A stretch of DNA of 64,000 nt, taken from NCBI RefSeq assembly GCF_000519305.1, contig NZ_JAFG01000010.1, positions 85,328-149,327 of the forward strand, read 5' to 3'. The notes below the pieces were generated by a model. That model saw only the letters and a program-made list of their open reading frames with translations, did not search any database and had not been told where the DNA came from. Position numbers and translations under genes: made by a program. Source of the stretch: Mesorhizobium ciceri WSM4083. GTDB lineage: Bacteria; Pseudomonadota; Alphaproteobacteria; Rhizobiales; Rhizobiaceae. Shown here piece after piece: positions 15,573 through 23,874 of this stretch. Positions within the stretch are counted from its first letter, which is position 1, and each line of letters opens with the position of its first letter.

Positions 15573-17252
15573 ATGTCTGTCACAGGTGCGGGTCACAATG
15601 CGGATCTGATCGTCATCAATGGTCGTTTACTGACCATCGACGACGACAACCCCACCGCCGAGGCCGTCGCCGTCAAGGACGGCGCAATCATCGCCATCGG
15701 CAGCCGCGCCTCCATCGAAGAGTTCAAGGGACCGGCCACCAAGGTAATCGACGCCAAGGGCGGCTCCGTCCTGCCGGGTTTCATCGAAGCCCACATGCAT
15801 CTGTTTTCGGGCGGGGCTGAGCTTGCCCACCTTCAACTCACCGGTATCCATGGCTTCGAGGCGCTGCAGAAGGCGATCCGCGACTATGCGCCGACCCGGC
15901 CCGACGCCAAGATGCTGGTCGGCCAGGGCGTCGACTACACCGTGCTCGGCAGCGAGCGGGTGACGCGCCATCACCTCGACGCCATTTTGCCCGATCGTCC
16001 GTTCTGCATGGCGGCGCCCGACCATCACACCATGTGGGCCAACACCAAGGCGCTGGAAATGGCCGGCGTCCTGCAGGGGCGCACGCTTGGGCAGGGCAAT
16101 GAGATCGTCATGGGCGACGACGGACTGGCCGCCGGTGAATTGCGCGAAGGCGAAGCCTTTGGCCCGGTGCTCGACCTTGCCGGCGAAGGTCGGGTGCGGC
16201 TGGGGCTGTCGACCGGCGGCGAGCCGGACCCGATGCCGACCTCGGCCGAGCGGGACGCCGACCGCGACATCATGCGGCGCGGGCTCGCCTGGTGCGCCCG
16301 CCACGGCATCACCTCGATCCAGAACATGGACGGCAATCTCTATCAGCTCGAGCTGCTGGCCGAGATCGAAGCCGAGGAAGGCTTGCCCTGCCGCGTCAAG
16401 ATCCCGTTCCACTACAAGAATTTCATGACGCTCGACATGCTCGACAAGGCGTCCGATATGGCCGAACGCTACAACAGCGAATGGCTGTCGTCGGGCATGG
16501 TCAAGGTGTTCTACGACGGCGTTCTCGATTCCTGGACCGCTGTCATGGTCGAGCCCTATGCCGACCGCCCGGACTGGGTTGGCGAGCCGCTGTTCACGCC
16601 GCAACAATTCATCGATCTGGCCGTCGCGGTCGACAGACGCGGGTTGCAGATCGCCGTGCACTCGATCGGCGACGGCGCGGTGCGCGCGGTGCTCGACGGT
16701 TATGAGGCGGCGCAGAAGGCGAACGGCAAGCGCGACAGCCGTCACCGGGTCGAGCACATCGAGGTCACCACCACTTCGGACGTGCCGCGTTTCGCCGAAC
16801 TCGGCGTCATTGCCTCCATGCAACCGCCGCATCCGCCCGGCGCCATGGATTTTCCGTTGGAGCCGACGGTGTCGCGCATCGGACCGGCACGCTGGCCGCT
16901 GAGCTATGCCTGGCGGACCTTGAAGGATGCCGGCGCGCATGTCGTCTTCGCATCCGATTGGCCGGTGTCGCCGATCGATCCGATCCTGGGCATTCAGGCG
17001 GCAGTGTTGCGCAAACCGTGGGCAGAAAGCGACCCGGACCAGAGTTTCTCACTGCATGAAGCGGTCGCCGGTTACACGATCGAGGGCGCCTACGCCGAAT
17101 TCGCCGAGCACCGCAAGGGCAAGCTGAAATCAGGCTACATGGCCGATCTGGTGGTTTTGTCGATGGATATCGAGAACACCGCCCCGGCCGATCTGCACAA
17201 GGTGCGGCCGGTGACGACGATTTGCGGCGGCAAGATCACCTATCAGGCCTGA
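15573..17252 (+). CDS. Metal-dependent amidohydrolase (YtcJ-like)
   Basis: A 559-residue amidohydrolase-superfamily enzyme of the YtcJ type (amidohydrolase 3 domain). The metal-binding His-x-His sits in Ile-Glu-Ala-His-Met-His near residues 70-75. A second His cluster lies around Val-His-Ser-Ile-Gly-Asp-Gly-Ala, and an Asp in Ala-Ser-Asp-Trp-Pro-Val near the C-terminus completes the site. Substrate cannot be read from the sequence. I chose ATG 15573 (GGAG at 15564-15567) over an upstream frame extension with no family character. It is followed, after 141 bp, by a polyamine importer. Confidence 0.87.
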   Translation: MSVTGAGHNADLIVINGRLLTIDDDNPTAEAVAVKDGAIIAIGSRASIEEFKGPATKVIDAKGGSVLPGFIEAHMHLFSGGAELAHLQLTGIHGFEALQKAIRDYAPTRPDAKMLVGQGVDYTVLGSERVTRHHLDAILPDRPFCMAAPDHHTMWANTKALEMAGVLQGRTLGQGNEIVMGDDGLAAGELREGEAFGPVLDLAGEGRVRLGLSTGGEPDPMPTSAERDADRDIMRRGLAWCARHGITSIQNMDGNLYQLELLAEIEAEEGLPCRVKIPFHYKNFMTLDMLDKASDMAERYNSEWLSSGMVKVFYDGVLDSWTAVMVEPYADRPDWVGEPLFTPQQFIDLAVAVDRRGLQIAVHSIGDGAVRAVLDGYEAAQKANGKRDSRHRVEHIEVTTTSDVPRFAELGVIASMQPPHPPGAMDFPLEPTVSRIGPARWPLSYAWRTLKDAGAHVVFASDWPVSPIDPILGIQAAVLRKPWAESDPDQSFSLHEAVAGYTIEGAYAEFAEHRKGKLKSGYMADLVVLSMDIENTAPADLHKVRPVTTICGGKITYQA

Positions 17253-17393
17253 CTATGGCATGGGGCTTGCAGGCCTCAAAGACTGACTGAACTGTAACCC
17301 AATGCCGGGCTTGCCAACCCACCGGCCATGTGGTCACATCGAACAGGGGAAGAGCTCCGCCAGCAAGAGCGGAGTCAACAGTGAGGCGTAATC
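17253..17393 (+). promoter_or_regulatory. Probable promoter region of the polyamine importer operon
   Basis: A 141-bp gap before the first transporter gene. It contains a small inverted repeat, CTCCGC-N8-GCGGAG, about 30 bp upstream of the GTG start. It could be an operator or leader hairpin. No clear -35/-10 pair was identified. Confidence 0.4.
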
Positions 17394-18488
17394 GTGCCGG
17401 ACAAACCGGATCGGAATGCGATTGAAGTAGTAAACGTCAGCAAAATTTTCGGATCAGGTGAGGGGCAGGTAGCTGCCCTCGACACGGTCTCTGTATCTAT
17501 CCGCGAGAACGAATTCTTCACGTTGCTGGGGCCATCCGGCTGCGGCAAGACGACGTTGCTCAGGCTGATCGCCGGCTTCGACTTTCCAACCGCCGGTGAA
17601 ATCCTGCTCTACGGCCAGGACATCGCGCCGCTGCCGCCCTTCAAGCGGCCGGTCAACACCGTTTTCCAGTCCTATGCGCTCTTCCCCCACATGACGGTCG
17701 CCGACAATATCGGCTTTGGCCTGGAAATGCTGGGCAAGCCGAAGGCCGAGATCAAGGCGCGCGTCGCCGAGATGCTGAAGCTGGTCAAGATGGAGGCACT
17801 CGCCGGTCGTCGCACCAGCCAGATCTCCGGCGGCCAGCAACAGCGCGTGGCCTTGGCCCGCGCCTTGGCACCGCAGCCGAAGGTGCTTTTGCTCGACGAG
17901 CCTTTGTCCGCACTCGACTACAAGCTGCGCAAGGAGATGCAGATCGAGTTGAAGCGGCTGCAGCACGAGACCGGCATCACCTTCATCTTCGTCACCCACG
18001 ACCAGGAAGAAGCGCTGACCATGTCCGACCGCATCGCTGTCATGTCATCGGGCAAGATCCTCCAGGTCGGTTCGCCCTGGGATATCTACGACAAGCCGGC
18101 CGAACGCTTCGTCGCCGACTTCATCGGTGAAACCAACTTCCTCACCGCCGCCATCAGCGAGATGGCCAACGGCAAGGCGCGCGCCACGCTCAAGTCCGGT
18201 GCGACCATCGAGGCGACCGTGGCCCAGGGTTTCCAGCCCAAACCCAACGCCACGGTGGTGGTTCGGCCCGAACACGCCAAGCTGACCAAGGCCAAGGGCG
18301 AACTCTCGGGGACGGTCGAGAACATCGTCTATTTCGGTACCGACACCCACATCCATGTTCATCTCGACAGTGGCGAACTCTTCACCGTACGCCAGCAGAA
18401 CACGCGCAGCGCGGGCTGCGGTTTCGAGAAGGGCGACAAGGTCGGCATCCTCATCGGCAACGATGCCGCCCAGGTTCTGAAGGACTGA
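17394..18488 (+). CDS. potA: Spermidine/putrescine ABC importer, ATP-binding protein
   Basis: The ATPase that powers polyamine uptake. In 364 residues it shows Walker A (Gly-Pro-Ser-Gly-Cys-Gly-Lys-Thr-Thr), the signature Ile-Ser-Gly-Gly-Gln-Gln-Gln-Arg, Walker B (Leu-Leu-Leu-Asp-Glu-Pro-Leu-Ser-Ala-Leu-Asp) and the switch His in Val-Thr-His-Asp-Gln-Glu-Glu. A C-terminal TOBE domain (about 280-360) is typical of PotA. The start is GTG. Next come two permease genes and a binding-protein gene in the same direction. Confidence 0.92.
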   Translation: MPDKPDRNAIEVVNVSKIFGSGEGQVAALDTVSVSIRENEFFTLLGPSGCGKTTLLRLIAGFDFPTAGEILLYGQDIAPLPPFKRPVNTVFQSYALFPHMTVADNIGFGLEMLGKPKAEIKARVAEMLKLVKMEALAGRRTSQISGGQQQRVALARALAPQPKVLLLDEPLSALDYKLRKEMQIELKRLQHETGITFIFVTHDQEEALTMSDRIAVMSSGKILQVGSPWDIYDKPAERFVADFIGETNFLTAAISEMANGKARATLKSGATIEATVAQGFQPKPNATVVVRPEHAKLTKAKGELSGTVENIVYFGTDTHIHVHLDSGELFTVRQQNTRSAGCGFEKGDKVGILIGNDAAQVLKD

Positions 18489-18490
18489 CG

Positions 18491-19411
18491 ATGGCGACCG
18501 CGGAAGAAGTCGCCAAGGCAGCGGAGCGGCGCGATGTCCGTGACCGCTGGCTTTTGTCAGCGCCAGCGCTGCTGGTCATTTTCCTCGCCGCGACCGGCCC
18601 CTTGCTGATCGTGCTCGTCTACTCGTTCCTGACGCCAGGCTCCTATGGCGACGTGAAGTGGCAGTTCTCGCCGGAAGCTTGGGTATCGGTGTTTCTGGAA
18701 CGCGATATCTTCGACGACACGCTTTCGATCGCCGCCGCCCACGTCACCATCTTCCTGCGCTCGATCAAGCTCTCGGTGGTGACGACGATCGCCACTTTGG
18801 TGCTTGGTTTCCCGACCGCCTATTTCATGGCGACGCGCAGCGAAAAGACCCGCGATCTCTGGCTGTTCCTGATTACCATTCCGTTCTGGACCAACCTTTT
18901 GATCCGCACCTTCGCGGTGCTGCAGATCATCCGCAACGAAGGCATCGTCAACACGATGCTGCTCAAGCTCGGCATCATCTCGGCGCCCATCCAGATACTC
19001 TACACCGACACGGCGATCCTGATCGGCATGGCGTATGTCTACCTGCCGCTGATGGTGCTGCCGATCTATGCCAGCATGGAAAAGCTCGATTTCCGGTTGG
19101 TGGAGGCGGGGTACGACCTTTACGCGTCGCGCTTCCAGGTGCTGCGGCGGATCATCTTTCCGCTGGTCAAGCCGGGCGTCATCGCCGGCTCCATACTGGT
19201 CTTCATTCCAGCGCTTGGCGCCTATGTGACACCGAGCGTTCTTGGCGGCGGCAAGAACATGATGCTGTCCAACCTGATCGAATTGCAGTTCGGGCAGGGT
19301 CGCAACTGGCCACTCGGCTCGGCGCTGTCGATCGCCGTCATGATCATCGTCATGGTGGCGCTGCTTGCCTATGTGCGCAATGCCGGCAAGTCGGGGGTGC
19401 GTCATGGCTAA
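18491..19411 (+). CDS. potB: Spermidine/putrescine ABC importer, permease PotB type
   Basis: First inner-membrane subunit, 306 residues with six predicted membrane segments (first near 20-45). The EAA loop that docks the ATPase reads Glu-Ala-Gly-Tyr-Asp-Leu-Tyr-Ala-Ser, followed by Val-Leu-Arg-Arg-Ile-Ile-Phe-Pro-Leu. It starts 2 bp after potA and overlaps the next permease by 8 bp, so the two are translated together. Confidence 0.92.
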   Translation: MATAEEVAKAAERRDVRDRWLLSAPALLVIFLAATGPLLIVLVYSFLTPGSYGDVKWQFSPEAWVSVFLERDIFDDTLSIAAAHVTIFLRSIKLSVVTTIATLVLGFPTAYFMATRSEKTRDLWLFLITIPFWTNLLIRTFAVLQIIRNEGIVNTMLLKLGIISAPIQILYTDTAILIGMAYVYLPLMVLPIYASMEKLDFRLVEAGYDLYASRFQVLRRIIFPLVKPGVIAGSILVFIPALGAYVTPSVLGGGKNMMLSNLIELQFGQGRNWPLGSALSIAVMIIVMVALLAYVRNAGKSGVRHG

Positions 19412-20204
19412 GAACTTTTCCATCAAGCACCAGCCAGGATTCACCGCGATCGCCGCGACCTGCTTTATCGTGCTGTATCTGCCGATCATCGTGTTGGTCA
19501 TCTATGCCTTCAACGCGGCGAGCTCGACCTCCGAATGGGGCGGCTTTTCGCTGAAATGGTTCCAGTCGGCATGGCAGAACACGCAGGTCGTCGATGCCAC
19601 GCTGCGTTCCTTCCAGATTGGCTCCATCGCGGCGGTGCTCTCCACGATCTTTGCCACCATGGCGGCGCTCGCCACCACCCGCACCGCGCCCTATCCCGGC
19701 CTCACCTTCAAATATGCGGCGATCAACCAGCCGCTGATGGTGCCCGAGATCGTCACCGGGGTGGCGCTGTTGATCTTCTTCTCGCGCATCAAGATCTTCA
19801 CCGGCTATTCCGGCATCGGCTATCTGGTCGCCGCGCACACGGCGTTCTGCATTCCCTTTGCCTATTTGCCGATCCGGGCGCGGCTTGAGAACATGGACCT
19901 GACGCTGGAGCGTGCCGCCGCCGACCTCTACGCGACGCCCTGGAAGGCCTTCCGGCGCATCACGCTGCCGCTTCTGTGGCCCGGCATCCTGGCCGGGCTG
20001 ATGCTGGCCTTCGTCATCTCGCTCGACGACGTCGTCATCACCGAGTTCGTCAAATCAGGCGGCCAGGACACGCTGCCCACCTACATGCTCGGCCAGATCC
20101 GCCGCGGCATCACCCCCGAGATCAACGCGATATCGACCGCCTTCCTGCTGCTTTCGGTCGCGATCGTCACGTTGTTTTTCTTCGTCAGCAGGAAACGAGA
20201 CTGA
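19404..20204 (+). CDS. potC: Spermidine/putrescine ABC importer, permease PotC type
   Basis: Second permease, 266 residues with about six membrane segments. The EAA loop is Glu-Arg-Ala-Ala-Ala-Asp-Leu-Tyr-Ala-Thr-Pro. The ATG at 19404 lies inside the end of potB; thirteen extra upstream codons in the same frame only shadow potB. The Asp-Asp-Val-Val-Ile-Thr-Glu-Phe segment after the loop is characteristic of PotC-type permeases. Confidence 0.92.
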   Translation: MAKNFSIKHQPGFTAIAATCFIVLYLPIIVLVIYAFNAASSTSEWGGFSLKWFQSAWQNTQVVDATLRSFQIGSIAAVLSTIFATMAALATTRTAPYPGLTFKYAAINQPLMVPEIVTGVALLIFFSRIKIFTGYSGIGYLVAAHTAFCIPFAYLPIRARLENMDLTLERAAADLYATPWKAFRRITLPLLWPGILAGLMLAFVISLDDVVITEFVKSGGQDTLPTYMLGQIRRGITPEINAISTAFLLLSVAIVTLFFFVSRKRD

Positions 20205-20227
20205 ACCGAAAAATGGGAGTTAAAACC

Positions 20228-21262
20228 ATGAACTGGAAGACGACAGCAACCGCCATGGGGTTGGCGTTGCTCGCCTCGACGGGCCTGGCCCGCGCCGATG
20301 GCGTGCTCAACATCTACAATTGGGGCAACTATACCAGCCCCGACGTGATCAAGAAGTTCGAGGCCAAATACAACGTCAAGGTGACCATCACCGATTACGA
20401 TTCCAACGACACCGCGCTGGCCAAGGTTCGCCAGGGCGGCACCGGCTTCGACATCGCGGTGCCGTCGCAGACCTACGTGCCGATCTGGATCAAGGAAGGC
20501 CTCATTCAGGAGACCGATCCGGGCAAGATGGAAAATTTCAAGAACGTGGCGCCGGAATGGGCCAATCCCGATTTCGACCCGGGTCGCAAATACAGCGTTC
20601 CGTGGGCGTGGGGCACGATCGGCGTGGTCGTCAACACCGATGCCTACAAGGGACCGGCGGATAGCTGGGGCATCATCTTCAACACGCCTGACGAGCTCAA
20701 AGGCAAGGTCAATGTCGTTCCGGAGATGGGCGATGTGATGTTCGCCGCGATCAAGTATGTCGGCGGCCAGCAATGCACCGACGACAAGGCGGTGCTGAAG
20801 AAGGTGCGCGACCTGCTGGTGGCGGCCAAGCCGAACTGGATCGCGATGGAATACAACACCATCGAGAAGATGGGCGCCGGCGACTTCAAGGCGACCAGCG
20901 ACTGGAACGGCTCGGCGCTGCGCCAGCGGCTGGCCAACCCTGCCATCCACTACAACTATCCGAAAGAAGGCTTCGGCCTGTGGAGCGACAACGTCGTCGT
21001 TCTGAAGGAAGCCAAGAACGTCGAGAACGCCAAGCTTTTCCAGAACTTCATCATGGACCCGGAAAACGCGGCAGGTCTCTCGGCCTTCCATCGCTACGCC
21101 AATGCCATCACCGGCTCGGACAAGTACATGCCGGCCGACATGAAGGACGCGCCGGAAGTCATCATTCCGGCCGCGGACAAGCCACGTGGCGAGCTGCAGC
21201 AGATGTGCTCGCCGGAGACCCAGGAAATTTACACCAAGATCTGGACCGAGTTGCAGAAATAA
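20228..21262 (+). CDS. potD: Polyamine-binding periplasmic protein (PotD/PotF type)
   Basis: The periplasmic receptor of the importer. The 344-residue protein begins with a signal peptide cleaved after about residue 22 (Ala-Arg-Ala), followed by the family opening Leu-Asn-Ile-Tyr-Asn-Trp-Gly-Asn-Tyr. Trp, Tyr and acidic residues typical of the polyamine site are present (for example Tyr-Ser-Val-Pro-Trp-Ala-Trp-Gly). I use ATG 20228 with GGGAG 8 bp upstream; an ATG at 20213 is less likely. Polyamine specificity is a family inference. A strong terminator follows. Confidence 0.92.
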   Translation: MNWKTTATAMGLALLASTGLARADGVLNIYNWGNYTSPDVIKKFEAKYNVKVTITDYDSNDTALAKVRQGGTGFDIAVPSQTYVPIWIKEGLIQETDPGKMENFKNVAPEWANPDFDPGRKYSVPWAWGTIGVVVNTDAYKGPADSWGIIFNTPDELKGKVNVVPEMGDVMFAAIKYVGGQQCTDDKAVLKKVRDLLVAAKPNWIAMEYNTIEKMGAGDFKATSDWNGSALRQRLANPAIHYNYPKEGFGLWSDNVVVLKEAKNVENAKLFQNFIMDPENAAGLSAFHRYANAITGSDKYMPADMKDAPEVIIPAADKPRGELQQMCSPETQEIYTKIWTELQK

Positions 21263-21274
21263 ACTGGGTTCGAC

Positions 21275-21302
21275 GGACCCGGCGGCACATGCCGCCGGGT
21301 CC
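21275..21302 (+). terminator. Rho-independent terminator after the importer operon
   Basis: A perfect 13-bp GC-rich stem closed by two bases (arms GGACCCGGCGGCA and TGCCGCCGGGTCC), then GTTTTC. It starts 12 bp after the binding-protein stop and ends 28 bp before the next gene. It separates the importer operon from the hydrolase genes, or makes readthrough weak. Confidence 0.85.
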
Positions 21303-21330
21303 GTTTTCATGTTCAAGGGACTCGGCCGTC

Positions 21331-22527
21331 ATGGACTCCTATCGCAATTCCGATCCGCGGCCGCCGATCATGCAGGGCTCGCCGCCCGCCATGGTGCCGC
21401 CGAAGCTCGACTGGGACCGGCCGCCGTGGAACCGCTGGGCGTTCCAGCACATTCGTGAAATTCTGCCGACCGCCGAAGTCTGGCGCGGCAATGGCCATCG
21501 CCACCGCTTCGAACGCGCCGAGGCCGATCTCGACGGGCTGGCGGTCGAGGACAGCGAGGGCATGCCGACGACGCTCGCCGGGCTGCTCGACGAGACCTAT
21601 ACGGACGGCTTCCTGGTGCTCAAGGACGGCAAGGTCGCCTATGAGCGCTACTTCAACGGCATGGATGAGCGCACGCTGCACCTGTCGCAGTCGATGGCGA
21701 AGTCCGTTACCGGTTCGGTGTTCGGCATACTGGTTGGGCGCGGCCTGATCGATCCGGCCAGACTGGTAACAGACTACCTGCCGGAGCTCGGCGTTACCGG
21801 CTGGACCGGCGCCAGCGTCCAGCATGTGCTGGACATGACCAGCGGCGTCCGTTTCTCAGAGGAATATACCGACCGCTATTCCGACATCGGCCAGGTCGAT
21901 GTCGCCACCGGCTGGAAGCCGGTGCCGCCGGACAGCGATCCGGCCTTTCGTTGGCCCTCGCACATGTTCGAGCTGATCCTCGGCTTGAAGGATACGATCC
22001 GCCCGCACGGGGCTCAATTCGAATACCGCTCGATCGAGACCGACGTGCTTGCCTTCATCATGGAGCGGGTGACAGGCAAACGGCTGCCGCAGGTGGTTTC
22101 GGAAGAACTCTGGCAAAAGCTCGGCGCTGATGAAAGCGCCTGCTTCACGGTAGACAGCGCCGGCTATGCGGTGGCCGACGGTGGCTTCAACGCGACGCTG
22201 CGCGACTATGGCCGCTTCGGCCAGCTGATCCTCGACAATGGTGGCGGCGTCGTGCCGGCCGGCTGGGTCGAGGCGACGCGCAACGGCAGGCATGGGCCGG
22301 GCTTCAGCCCCAGCCTGCCGGAGGGCAGCTATCGCAACCAGTTCTGGATCGAGGACCCGCGCTCGCGCGCACTGATGTGCCGCGGCGTGTTCGGTCAGAT
22401 GATCCATATCGACTGGAACACCGGAATGGTCGTGGTGAAGCTTTCGACCTGGCCGGATTTCGCCAATGGTGCCTATTCCATAGCGACGCTGAAAGCCGTG
22501 CACGCTATCGCCACGGCACTTCGCTGA
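21331..22527 (+). CDS. Serine hydrolase, class C beta-lactamase fold (first of a tandem pair)
   Basis: A 398-residue protein of the beta-lactamase/penicillin-binding-like serine hydrolase family. The nucleophile motif is Ser121-Met-Ala-Lys124, and a Tyr-Arg-Ser second motif lies near residue 227. No signal peptide is evident, so an esterase or amidase role in the cytoplasm is more likely than drug resistance. The ATG at 21331 fits the domain start; the same frame stays open upstream but only shadows the binding-protein gene. It is paralogous to the next gene. Confidence 0.85.
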   Translation: MDSYRNSDPRPPIMQGSPPAMVPPKLDWDRPPWNRWAFQHIREILPTAEVWRGNGHRHRFERAEADLDGLAVEDSEGMPTTLAGLLDETYTDGFLVLKDGKVAYERYFNGMDERTLHLSQSMAKSVTGSVFGILVGRGLIDPARLVTDYLPELGVTGWTGASVQHVLDMTSGVRFSEEYTDRYSDIGQVDVATGWKPVPPDSDPAFRWPSHMFELILGLKDTIRPHGAQFEYRSIETDVLAFIMERVTGKRLPQVVSEELWQKLGADESACFTVDSAGYAVADGGFNATLRDYGRFGQLILDNGGGVVPAGWVEATRNGRHGPGFSPSLPEGSYRNQFWIEDPRSRALMCRGVFGQMIHIDWNTGMVVVKLSTWPDFANGAYSIATLKAVHAIATALR

Positions 22528-22564
22528 GCCCCCACAAAGAAGAAACGACCCGGAAGGAAACGCC

Positions 22565-23746
22565 ATGACCGGCAAGACCGTGTTCGAGACCCGCTATGGC
22601 TTCCGGCGCAACGAGGTGGTGCTCGCCAACTGGCGCGAGAACCCGTTCAACCGGTGGTCGTTCCAGAATCTCGGCGAACTGGTGCCGACCGCCCGCGTAG
22701 CGGTGGCGTCGGGGGTTGTTGAAACCCCCGTGCGCGATATGGGGGGGCTGCTCGGCGAGAAGGTCGCGATCGCCAGCACACCGGAGACGGTGGCTGAATT
22801 TCTCGCACGTTCGAGCACCGACGCACTGACGGTGATGAAAGGCGGCAAGATCGTCGGCGACTGGTTCGCCCCGCATATGGACTTCGGCGCCCGCCACATC
22901 ATCTTTTCGATCAGCAAGTCGGTGACAGCCATCATCGCCGGCATATTGCAAGGCGAGGGGGTGTTCGACCCGGAAGCGCCGGTGACGGCTTACTTCCCTG
23001 AAGCCGCCGGCTCGGCCTATGGCGATGCGAGCGTGCGGCACGTGCTCGACATGAGCGTCAGCCTCGATTTCGAGGAGGCCTATCTCGACCCGGAGAGCGC
23101 TTTCGCCCGCTATCGCCGCGCCACGCTGTGGAATCCGGGCGGCGACACGGAGAGCCTGCGCGAATTCATCCTGACCCTGCAACGCCTTGCCGAGCCGCAT
23201 GGCCAGACCTTCCGCTACCGCTCGCCGAATTCCGACCTGCTCGGCCTGCTGCTCGAGCGCGCGTCGGGCCAGCGGTTCACCGACCTGATGCGCGAGAGGC
23301 TGTGGCTGCCGCTCGGCGCTGTCAGCGAAGCCTCGATCGGCGTCGACATGGAAGGTACGGCGCGCACGGCCGGCGGTATTTCGGTGACGCCGCGCGACCT
23401 GGCGCGTGTCGGCGAGATGATGCGGCAGGGCGGGGTGGCCAATGGCCGCCGCATCCTACCGGAAGCCTGGGTTCGCGACACGACCAGCACTGGCGGCAGT
23501 GCGGACGCCTGGCAGCGCGGTGCGATGCTGCCACTGTTTCCCAAAGGTCGTTACCGGAACAAATGGTACCAGACTGGACACGAGAACGGCGCCTATTGCG
23601 GCATCGGCATTCATGGCCAGTGGCTGTATGTCGATCCCAGGACCGAAGTGGTGATCGCCAAGATGTCGTCGCAGCCGGAGCCGGTCGACGATCCGCTCGA
23701 TATCGAGATCGTCGCCTTCTTCGAGGCGCTCAGCCGGATGGTCTAG
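22565..23746 (+). CDS. Serine hydrolase, class C beta-lactamase fold (second of a tandem pair)
   Basis: A 393-residue paralogue of the preceding gene. Both share an N-terminal block, Asn-Arg-Trp-(Ala/Ser)-Phe-Gln ... (Ile/Leu)-(Leu/Val)-Pro-Thr-Ala. The nucleophile motif is Ser115-Ile-Ser-Lys118; the second motif is again Tyr-Arg-Ser. It lacks a signal peptide. The gap from the first copy is 37 bp and holds a GGAAGGA ribosome-binding site. Substrate is unknown; the pair may act on amides or esters related to the nearby importer. Confidence 0.85.
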   Translation: MTGKTVFETRYGFRRNEVVLANWRENPFNRWSFQNLGELVPTARVAVASGVVETPVRDMGGLLGEKVAIASTPETVAEFLARSSTDALTVMKGGKIVGDWFAPHMDFGARHIIFSISKSVTAIIAGILQGEGVFDPEAPVTAYFPEAAGSAYGDASVRHVLDMSVSLDFEEAYLDPESAFARYRRATLWNPGGDTESLREFILTLQRLAEPHGQTFRYRSPNSDLLGLLLERASGQRFTDLMRERLWLPLGAVSEASIGVDMEGTARTAGGISVTPRDLARVGEMMRQGGVANGRRILPEAWVRDTTSTGGSADAWQRGAMLPLFPKGRYRNKWYQTGHENGAYCGIGIHGQWLYVDPRTEVVIAKMSSQPEPVDDPLDIEIVAFFEALSRMV

Positions 23747-23874
23747 ACTGGACCCGAGCCGCCACATTAGCGCACGCTTTCCTGTGGACCCGCCGGGCTG
23801 ATGAAAGCGCAGCGGTTGGCGGACCGAATGTCTGCGCCTATGGTCGCCGCTCTTTGGATGAGAGCAGGAACGAC

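Noticed and set aside
20773..21330. Upstream extension of the first beta-lactamase-like gene
   Set aside because: It overlaps the binding-protein gene in another frame and crosses a strong terminator.
23128..23874. Upstream extension of tex
   Set aside because: It overlaps the second hydrolase gene out of frame; Tex proteins begin at the chosen ATG.
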